From contig JAFKAC010000001.1 in NCBI GenBank assembly GCA_025766275.1, positions 3,348,001 through 3,412,000 of the forward strand: a stretch of 64,000 nucleotides of DNA, written 5' to 3'. Below are positions 56,101 to 64,000 of this stretch, piece after piece. The translations under genes and the position numbers were made by a program. The stretch is from Lactarius indigo. Taxonomy: Eukaryota; Basidiomycota; Agaricomycetes; Russulales; Russulaceae. How positions within the stretch are numbered: position 1 is the first letter of the stretch; each line of letters begins with the position of its first letter. The notes beneath the pieces are model-generated. The model was not told where the DNA came from and ran no database searches. It saw nothing but the letters and a program-made list of their open reading frames with translations.

Positions 56101-58450
56101 AGTACCGAGACTTCGGAGTGGATGCGAGGCTCGCGAGAGTGGGCGCGTAATGTCATGCAAACCCCGCCGCCCGAGGAGGGTTACTCCCCGTCAGACGACA
56201 GCGAGTCGGACGACGACGAAATGCAGCTAGACGAGGATGAGGACGATGAAGTGATATCGCCGGTGACTGGCCCACGACCATTCACACCTTTACCGTCCTA
56301 CCTTCCGCTTGGACCGACGTTGCTGCATACACTATTCCAACACGGCCTTTTACTTCCCCTCTGCACGCCCCTGCGCCAATCGCGCGCCGCCGCATCCCCA
56401 CCTGGTCAAACACCAGGTGCCGTCCCAGTCTCCGTGCCTACCCCCGTATCTCCTGCTGCGTTACTCGGTGCAGCTTCGGAGAAGTCAAAATCACTGGAAG
56501 CGGCTGCGCAGATCCTCGCGAAAGAAGTCGTCGAGAGTGCCACGTGGAACGAAGCGTGGCGTGCGAACGCAGTCGACAGTTGGACCGAGCATCGCTGTGC
56601 AACGGAAGTGTGGCAAGCAGACGTGCGTTGTGTGGCAAAGGCACTCGCGACGCTACCCGGTTTGGAGTCCCCTCTTGACCTGCAATCCGTTTTCACTTCG
56701 GAGGATGGAAAGCCGGAACTGGAACAGCTTGAGTCACCGTTCCTCTCTGTCGCCAAGTCAGATGCGCTCATCCAGGTGCTGCCAACTGCGCTTCGGTTTT
56801 GGGATAAGCTGGGTCTGACTCCGAGAGCGGGGAAGAAAGATGTCTGCGCGTTCGTTTTCTTCGAAGAATTGGACGAAGCCAGGGTGGACGCCGTTGAGAG
56901 ATGGGTACAGTGGGTCTCTTCGACGTATACCGTGGGTTCTATCAGCGATTTGGTCGAGCCAAGGCCTTTCTGACTTGCTTTATAGAGACATAACTTCGGG
57001 GAGCACAAGCTCGGAAAATCAAGTAGTTGCGTTAGAGATGGACTTATTCCCGTCAAGTTCGAGACGTTCCGGAAGACTCTATGTACGTTCGACATTATGG
57101 GTTCTTCAATTCCAGCATGTTGACTATGGTCATAGCATCTTTTGTCGCCGATTTGCCGCTATCAAGTTCTAACTATGTTTTCTATATCGCCATGCCATCA
57201 TCCACTATATCTATTTCTAGCCAGACTCTCCGGCAGGTGTTCTCTGCTGTCAAGCGCGCTCAAAGGACGCGCACGCAGGAACAAATCCTATTTCAGTTCA
57301 TTCCCACCCAGTTAGTGTACTCGCTCAAGTTCTCCCCCGTGGGTCATGGTGGCGTGTTTGCGTTTGCCTGCTCCATCTACAACCGCATCTTGTCACCCGT
57401 CGACCGAGTCATGTCCCGACAGATCGTAGAAAACAGCCTACGCACGCGTGACTTCTTCCAAGAGCCCGCGTTCTCCCTCGCCCGACCACTTCACACCAAA
57501 GTTCACTTCGTACGGCAGTTCCCGGTTCTTTCTCTCGACGTGGTGGATAGACACACCCTACTCCACGTCGGCTATCGCCTGTCCGCTTGCGGGAAGTGGG
57601 TCTTTGCGTGTTGCGTTGATCAGCGTGGGGAAGCACACGATCTCGCGGTCTGGTTGTTACCGAACGAGTCGCCGGAGGTATTCATCGCCCAACGTCTGTG
57701 GACGTTCGTGGTTGCCGTCGCGAAGCGGGCAAGCGTTGAATGGCGGATAGTCATAGCCAAACTCGGGTCGATGGACACCCGGGAGCTCGAAGGTATGCCC
57801 TCTTCTGATCGGCCGAGATCGTACCTGATTTCTCCCTTATAGCATGGACGTACCAACTCGATACATCAGTCCTGTCGTGCAAGGAGCTGCCCATGGTTCA
57901 CGTCAACCTCGTCTGCGTAGAGGTGAATTCGACATGGACCTTCATCGCGGCACACGGGGACAGCAAGCGTTCGCCTTCCGAGAGTCACTCCTCGAGGTCA
58001 TCCACAGGCAACACCATGATCGACGCTTCTTCCGTAACGTACCGCCTCAGTCACGGCGCACAGATGGAACTCCTTCCCCCATCCTTCTCCGCCGGTGACT
58101 TCGAATCCTCTCATTCGTGTATTCCTGATTGTTCAGATACAGGCCCCCCGCCATATGAGCGACACCTCCGACCTCTGCGCAGCGCTGCGCTCATCAGAGT
58201 GCCGGCTACTGCGGACCTTACTTCAATCACCATGTTGCATCTTCATCTATTGCACTCTACGCGGTCGCCGAACTCTTCTCTCACATTATCGGACGCGGAC
58301 ACATTGCAGGACGTGTGCCGAAACTATCACGAGCTCTCCGTGCTCGCTCGCGCCCGATGGCTCAGGGCGAACCCGATTCTTCCATTCCATTTTGGAGCGC
58401 TGGAGATCATGGACCGCGCTTTGCGTGGGAGCCTTACTCCAGAAGTCTGA
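53166..58450 (+). CDS. MED13: Mediator complex subunit 13 (CDK8 kinase module)
   Basis: Six exons, 53166-53529, 53655-53979, 54030-~56952, 56986-57082, 57136-57792 and 57843-58450, about 1,657 codons. Med13 links the CDK8/cyclin C module to core Mediator and represses or tunes RNA polymerase II transcription. The N-terminal domain includes LFVKAVQERLINDICS, RLNGGFLIFPQRP, and GEEKGLTVIWPVALSLAFLP. A long Ser/Pro-rich disordered middle follows (residues ~370-880), with an acidic patch (SDDSESDDDEMQLDEDEDDE). The C-terminal domain carries YVFYIAMP, QFIPTQLVYS, HVGYRLSACGKWVFACC and the closing RARWLRANPILPFHFGALEI. The donor of the intron ending at 56985 is uncertain: 56953 gives 33 nt, 56932 gives 54 nt. 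The middle exon is an unbroken ~2.9 kb. Confidence 0.93.
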
Positions 58451-58727
58451 GATTCATACCCAGAACCAGAGACTTGTCAATTTCTTGTATCTTTTTTTTG
58501 TTTTTGTTTTTCGTTCTTTTCCTCCCTCGTTCTTCGCCCTCCGTTGTCGTTTGTACTATCGCTGTGGTTTTAATCCTCGTTTGGATCACGCATTTCCTCC
58601 ACCATATCGTATCGTGCATACTTTACCCGAACTCGTAGAGGGATCAGCCAATGTATTACCACCATCACTGATAGCCACTATATTATCGCTGCGCAATCTG
58701 CACGACATAGCATTGCCCTCCTCCCAC

Positions 58728-59735
58728 TCACTGGTTCTTTTTCTCGTCCGCACTGTAACCCTTGGGCGCACTAACATGCAGGGGCGACTGGATGCTCGCG
58801 AGCGCAGAGACGCCGAAGAGCACGATAGGAATGAGCACGAAAAAGGTGAGAAGCAGACCGGAGATGAGCGCTGGCGTGAGCAGCTGGTAGCGCGCGAGGA
58901 TGCCTCCAGCTGGGGGGGATGGCGCGGGCTCGGGCGCGGAGTCGTCCTGGCGCCGTGAGCCTGCGAAGACAACGACGTGTCGTGGGAAAGTCCGTTCGAT
59001 CCTCTCGAGCTCACTCGCAAGGCGGGCCTCTGAGTGATGTCGGGGATCCAGTCAGCCTCCAGACTAAGTGAACCAACTAAATGGACGCACCGTGCTCGGT
59101 GACAAAATGTCTACGCGCGCCCGCATTTTCCGTGATTTCGGGCATGGACAGGCTTAGGACGTGCTTGCCGTCAGACTCGAGGTCCTCGGGTCCTTCGCCG
59201 ACGGGAAATGAGAGGCCCTGCGCGCCGCAACGCTGCGCCACTTGGTCCGCGAGGTCCTGCAGGGAGTTGCCCTGGAATGGGAAGCGCACGTACGGCAGCT
59301 GAACGGAGGAGGGAGAATCTTGGAGGCGCGTCGCGACGAAAGACTCCGCTGAGAGGGAGCGCAAGTCAGACGCGTGTAACTGAGTATGGTATGCGGAGGA
59401 TGAAGATTAGTCGGCAGAAGCAGTGTAGTGCTTAGACGGAGCGCACCCCAGGCTGGTCAACGATGACCACTGCGTCGAACTCGCAGAGGCCGTCGCCAAA
59501 CATTAGCCGGGATACGTCGTCCCAGTATGGAGTCGCAGAATTCATCAGTACGGCCGATGGCCTTGTGACAGCGTCGTTTCTGTGGCATATAGGTTGGTCG
59601 TTGGCGCTAAGTAGGCATTGTCGGACGGGACGGTTACCTATTAGACGACCATGCGATGACGGGGTTCGTCCCGGAAAACGCAAGAGCTGTTGAAAATGAG
59701 GCCGCGAGGGCAAGAATGAAGGGTGAAGAGCGCAT
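58728..59735 (-). CDS. BIG1: Big1-like ER membrane protein (V-ATPase S1/Voa1-related)
   Basis: Four exons, 59735-59638, 59579-59447, 59379-59091 and 59029-58728, splice in phase to 273 codons plus stop. Signal peptide MRSSPFILALAASFSTALA, a lumenal domain (ATPYWDDVSRLMFGDGLCEF, VAQRCGAQGLSFPVGEGP), one transmembrane helix (LISGLLLTFFVLIPIVLF) and a short tail ending KKNQ, a dilysine (KKxx) ER-retrieval signal. In yeast, Big1 is an ER protein needed for beta-1,6-glucan synthesis; relatives assist V-ATPase assembly. Convergent with MED13 (277 bp). Confidence 0.85.
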
Positions 59736-59918
59736 GGTTAGGGTAGAACAGCAAGGCTCGAGAGTCGTCGCTGCGAGTCTGCGACTCGGTATACCGGGCC
59801 GTAGAATACTACATCCGCTTTTAGTTCACTGGGCTCCGAGTCATATTATCATTACTAGAGGTCACGTCGTGCTCGATACATGTACATGCACAGAATTAAT
59901 TACAGCGACCCAAACGAT

Positions 59919-60927
59919 TCATGCAACTGGGAGGTAATCAAGTACGGGGGACGGGTTCCAATCGGGGTACAGGTGGTTATCTGTCTTCGTCCACTTCCCA
60001 GCCCCTGTTGCCCAGAGCTTGTGCAGGAACGCGGATATGTCTTGAGGATTAGAAGCCAGTCGCGCATCAAGTTCCGAAACTGGGATGTAAGTTACTTCCA
60101 ATTTCTTCCCGGTCTTCGCCTCGTATTCTTTAAATATCTCGTTGAATGACTGATTCGATAATGTTACCGCCCATAGTCGAGACACCCAATCAGCATTGCA
60201 CGTACCTTGGTATCACCGGTTATGGCGAAGGAACGATTCTTCAGTTCATCAGCGGGGAGGTGCGTCAACACATAAGAAAGGTATCGTGCGATGTCGGGTC
60301 TGGAAGTAAATGGTATCGGTTTTGAACCATCGCCACCAACAGACACTTTGCCGCTCGCAACATCGAGGCCTAGGTACCTGCACTGCAGTTGAACAACGGC
60401 AAGAAAGAACGGTAAGGAACGTACTTACGACACCCAAACGTAATCTGCGAATCCCCCAGTGTAGAAGAGGGTATACGGAATACCAATGGCCTTTAGCTGT
60501 TCTTGAATTTTGGCCTTTGCACCTAGGTAGCCTTCTGTTTCGCTTTCCGTTGGTGCTGCAAACTCTGAAGGAATGAACAGCTTGACGCCAACCTCCTTCG
60601 CAGCTTCAGCAATTCCAGGTTGTACGTCAATCGCCGCCCCTGAGATTGTAGAGATGACGACGTCCACTCCAGCCAAAGCGGTCTTGATCGATTCTTTATC
60701 CGTATAGTCGACCGGGATCAACTTGGCGGCGGGGTCGACAGTAGTTTTGGATCCCTGCAATAGTTGATCAGTGCGTGAGGTTGATCTATAGACGTGAAGC
60801 TTGCCTGGCGAGTAAGGACAACAACATCGTTGACAGTTCCTGCGGCCTTGTCCGTTAGGAGCTGGCGGATGATAAAGCTGCCAATCTCGCCAGCGCCAAC
60901 AACTGCAAAGTTCTTGTACCCAGACAT
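59919..60927 (-). CDS. NmrA-like/isoflavone-reductase-like NAD(P)-binding protein
   Basis: Exons 60927-60805, 60754-60429, 60377-60206 and 60149-59919 join to 283 codons plus stop. Rossmann fold: N-terminal NFAVVGAGEIGSFIIRQLL (GxGxxG-type dinucleotide loop), DYTDKESIKTALAGVDVVIS, LFIPSEFAAPT, then ITGDTK and FNEIFKEYEAKTGKK. Such proteins are atypical short-chain dehydrogenases; some are redox sensors (NmrA), others small-molecule reductases. The catalytic Lys of isoflavone reductases could be that of LGAKAKIQEQL. The first intron (60804-60755) uses a GC donor (CAG|GCAAGC). Confidence 0.9.
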
Positions 60928-61794
60928 GTGTTTGTAAGTGGTGTGTGTTGTATGATAAAAGTGTTGGGACGCCTACATCTAGTAGTATCTTCTATTTAAC
61001 TTCTTCCTGGACACACGATTTTACGCCCACCATGATGAGAGAAAGCCGTATCATATGAGCAATGTGGCGCAATTGTCGCGGAATGCATTGGTCATTCGAT
61101 ATGATTAGTAAGTTATTAACTTAATTGGGCACTGCTACTGTCTGTGAATTTGTAAGGGTTGGCAAGTCTGCGCCGATGGGCCAATTATTCACTCAGTCAG
61201 GACTCAGGTAATTCCGTATCGATATATTGTTAAGAAAAGGTACGTGTGTACTGTATTACCCAGTGGTGTCATAGGCTTTGCGTAAAAAAGCTCAAGCAAC
61301 TATAGAACGCTACTGGAAGGACTCGGACAACTTGAAGACCTACACGGCCTACACCGGCCGCACAAGTGCGTAGACGAGATATTGCAATTTGTAATGGATC
61401 TTCGGCTGTGGGCTCAGAGAGAGAACGCGAACAAGACCGAGAATAACGTGAACTCCAACTGTTTTGAGCACCCAAGGGGCATAGACCCAGGGAGGTGCTG
61501 ATGAGTTGGTCAGTTAGAACGCGAAAGCTGGGTTTTTATATATATACAACTGGAGACCCGATATTTAATAAGTCACGGAGGCCAACACCACTGGCAACTC
61601 ATCGCTCTCAGGAGACATCAATTCGCAGATCGAATGGAAAGCGACAAAACCAGCACCAAAAGAACATAAATCACCAGTTCCGTATCCGACTCTCGCAACT
61701 CAGTTATTTCTATCGAGGGAGTCTAGCGACAAAAAAAAAAAGTAAGCGCAGGTCGCGACTCGGCGATTGCACGACTCAACCACGACCCACCGTT
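60928..61794. other. Intergenic, no gene seen
   Basis: 867 bp between two minus-strand genes. TATA-like ATATATA words near 61537-61545 and a poly-A run at 61731-61741. No supportable gene. Confidence 0.5.
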
Positions 61795-64000
61795 TTACGT
61801 GGGATTGGGTGATTCACTTGTTTCATAAACCTCAGGGACAACGAAGGCACCCGATTGAGTTCCATCTGCGGCGTTGGTATGACCCGACCGGGGAGCATTC
61901 TCTGCGCTCGCGCGCTCAGGAGACCCCGGTCCTGGTGGGCGTGGTGTCAGGGGTGTACTCGGCGACCGTGGGTAGATGTTGACTGCCGGTGGCACGACGT
62001 GGTGCTGGACATTGTGTCGTGGGTACGGAAAAGATGAGTTGAGAGGTGAAACGATTGAGGATGGGAACATGTGGTAGGGTTCTGAAGCACGATAATAGGT
62101 CGCGTACTCGTTACGAGAATAGGACGGATACGCCAAGGTAGTGCTCGGCGGATCGGGGTGTGCGTACATAGCGAATTCTAGGAATACGTTAATATGAAAC
62201 TTCAGGAAATGGCGTAAGACAGCACCTCCGTCATTCTCGTTTGTCGGCGGAGCCTCGTATCGACCTTCAGCAATGACAATCGAGGAGGAGCCCGAAGCGT
62301 CGCTAGATCTGCTACGGCTAGGCCTCAGCTCTCGCGACGAGGATAACCGTGGCTGCACGAAGGCCGAAGTTTCGGAATCCGCCGCTCGTGAATGATCCCC
62401 CCAACCTGACTCTTGGGAGGCAGAAGAACGGAGTTCGTAAACCTGCTCGATCTTCTCAAATAATGGCCGCAACTTGACCTTATCCCTATCGCAGCTCTTC
62501 GAGATACTGTCCCGGAGTTGACTCAAGTCTTCCCAAACTTCGGAAGAGGCGTCCTTCAAGGGTAGACTTGAGTCGTTCGCCATACTCTGCATCAGCTCCA
62601 ACAAATTCGCCAAGTCTAGATCATTTAGGTCCGACCCTTCGAACGGCGCCATAGTCGTCGCCAAACGTCCTAGTTTGCAAAAGTTCAGCAGTGGCCCATC
62701 CTGCACAGCTTTTGTAAGCGTATCCTGGGCTTTCCTCATGAACCCGGCATCGACATGACCCCCATCGATGAAGGAACCCCAGAAACCCGCATCCTCTTCA
62801 CCCCCTACGCCAAGGGTGTAGAACAGTCTTGCGAGAGAAGCAACGTCCCACTGTGACCGGAAGATCACGGTACCATTTCGATTCGCCTCCTTGGAAAATT
62901 GGGCCAGAAGCGCTCTACAGAATCGGGCCTGGATGATGCTGATGCGGAAACTCATGGCCCTTCCGATGAATGTGCCTTGGAAACAACGTGCGACGAATAG
63001 TTCGACGTGTTGCCCTAGTGACCCGAATTCGGGAGCCCGCCAGTCCACATTCTGGGAATCTTCCAGCGCAATAAATGCCTGATCAACTATCGTGCAGCAA
63101 GCCACAAAGATCCTCGGCTTCTCTGGAATCGGAGTATCTTCTCGCAAGGCGTTCTGGAGACTGTCTTGCAGACAGGTCCATAGACCGTCTTCACAGATAA
63201 GGCCTTCCATGAACTTCATGGATTTTTCATGATAGGTAGCGGAGATAAAATCCGGGAGATAACTTGCGAATTCCTGCAAGAGGTTGGGATTCCGAAGGTG
63301 CCCCCTTTCAAACGCAACGTCAGCTCTGCCGTGATATTTGGAGTAGCGCGAAAACACCACGCTGAGACGCAGTCCTCGGGCCACGGCGTCCAAACACTCG
63401 AGGAGAGGAGTGAGTCTGGAGTATTGTCCTTCAGTCTGGACGTGCATGCGTGTTTTGTTGTGTACGTGAGTGAACCTTGCCAACGCAGAATCGGATACTT
63501 CGGTCCGAGCGATCCTTAGCCCTTTCGGGAGGAGGTCGAGTGTCTTCCAACAAAGGGACAGCTTCGAAGGATCAACGTTATCGCGTGAAATAACCGCTTC
63601 GGCGAGTAAGATCAGATTGACCAGAGGGCCGTCGTACCGGAGAGACTGCAACATTTTCTGGTCCATCCGCGACTGTTCGGACGTGGCTTCCGACATGGCT
63701 CCCGTGAAGAAGGACGTGTGCAAGGGAACAAGGTGGGTGAGAGCCTGTGGTGACTCCCCTGCCGGTTCTGTGAGCTGTGTCAGGAGACCATAGAAAGCAA
63801 TGCCCCTGACACAGGATGCGCGTAAGGCCACTACCGGATCCGTCCCACCGCACAACTCGTTGAGTCCGTAAATAATTTCCTGGATGTATTTCTCCGGCAC
63901 TCCCTCCGCGGCGAATCCGCTTGTCGTCTTCCCGGTGCTGTATTTGAAGATTGTCGATAGAGAATTGACGCAAGCTAGCACTCGGTTCGTGCATACTTCT
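61795..64000 (-). CDS. C-terminal part of a large protein, cut by the window edge
   Basis: The minus-strand frame is open from the window end (64000) to a stop at 61795, about 735 codons, with no Met that must be the start; the gene begins outside the window. The body is alpha-helical-looking with repeated Leu/Ala-rich segments and several Cys; the last ~230 residues are Ser/Pro/Tyr-rich and disordered (RSPSTPLTPRPPGPGSP). A short intron may remove 43-46 nt around 62,175-62,220 (GTCTTAC ... CCTAG), since that part reads poorly. No known domain recognised, no membrane segment. Confidence 0.6.
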   Translation of the reverse strand, partial: EVCTNRVLACVNSLSTIFKYSTGKTTSGFAAEGVPEKYIQEIIYGLNELCGGTDPVVALRASCVRGIAFYGLLTQLTEPAGESPQALTHLVPLHTSFFTGAMSEATSEQSRMDQKMLQSLRYDGPLVNLILLAEAVISRDNVDPSKLSLCWKTLDLLPKGLRIARTEVSDSALARFTHVHNKTRMHVQTEGQYSRLTPLLECLDAVARGLRLSVVFSRYSKYHGRADVAFERGHLRNPNLLQEFASYLPDFISATYHEKSMKFMEGLICEDGLWTCLQDSLQNALREDTPIPEKPRIFVACCTIVDQAFIALEDSQNVDWRAPEFGSLGQHVELFVARCFQGTFIGRAMSFRISIIQARFCRALLAQFSKEANRNGTVIFRSQWDVASLARLFYTLGVGGEEDAGFWGSFIDGGHVDAGFMRKAQDTLTKAVQDGPLLNFCKLGRLATTMAPFEGSDLNDLDLANLLELMQSMANDSSLPLKDASSEVWEDLSQLRDSISKSCDRDKVKLRPLFEKIEQVYELRSSASQESGWGDHSRAADSETSAFVQPRLSSSRELRPSRSRSSDASGSSSIVIAEGRYEAPPTNENDGGAVLRHFLKFHINVFLEFAMYAHPDPPSTTLAYPSYSRNEYATYYRASEPYHMFPSSIVSPLNSSFPYPRHNVQHHVVPPAVNIYPRSPSTPLTPRPPGPGSPERASAENAPRSGHTNAADGTQSGAFVVPEVYETSESPNPT

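Noticed and set aside
56406..57095. 229-codon antisense ORF opposite MED13
   Set aside because: A shadow of the GC-rich MED13 coding frame; the sense strand carries the conserved protein.
1..64000. CRISPR arrays, rRNA, riboswitches, bacterial-type operons
   Set aside because: None seen; the window is eukaryotic with spliceosomal introns throughout.

Overview
Organism. This is nuclear DNA of a filamentous fungus, almost certainly a basidiomycete of the Agaricomycetes. Genes are dense and split by many short introns (about 40-80 nt, GT-AG, occasionally GC-AG). The proteins are typically fungal: UPRT, Sec14, Mediator MED13, PalI/Rim9, Big1, DUF3455, and A1 aspartic proteases with a hydrophobic C-terminal tail. 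The expanded protease family and an HNH-type protein with the layout I associate with Rhizoctonia/Ceratobasidium make a Cantharellales fungus my best guess. That placement is inference.

Layout. 1-1246 is gene-free repeat-like flank. 1247-7354 is a young Ty3/gypsy retrotransposon (LTRs 294/296 identical) whose single gag-pol frame is cut by four TGA codons. It sits about 50 bp downstream of the stop codon of a 2-oxoglutarate/Fe(II) oxygenase. From 7.4 to 20.2 kb lie clean, intron-rich genes: oxygenase, old yellow enzyme, UPRT, a DUF3455 secreted protein, EMG1 and a Sec14 protein. From 20.5 to 34.5 kb lie RPN10, a CBM50-associated-motif protein, a coiled-coil protein, a broken small ORF, 5-formyl-THF cyclo-ligase, an ICP55-like aminopeptidase, an amino-acid permease and the first aspartic protease. 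Many genes here are recognisable but carry single-base frame breaks, mostly one extra base. From 34.5 to 45 kb two more tandem aspartic-protease copies lie in long, partly duplicated spacers. From 45.3 to 64 kb lie a histidine-phosphatase relic, a PalI-like gene, two single-pass membrane proteins, an HNH-type gene, MED13, BIG1, an NmrA-like reductase and a large ORF that runs off the window.

How the genes relate. Most are unlinked housekeeping genes. Linked units are the oxygenase/OYE pair (same strand), two very compact divergent promoters (RPN10 with the 21.85-kb gene, 137 bp; FAU1-like with ICP55-like, 73 bp), and the three-gene secreted-protease array.

Novelty. I found no convincing new multi-gene system. 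The most worthwhile signals are the CpG-type decay of the retrotransposon, its PBS-less palindromic LTR junction with paired Gcn4-like sites, the change of membrane anchor within the protease array, two microexons (7 and 11 nt), and the sharply localised cluster of single-base frame breaks.
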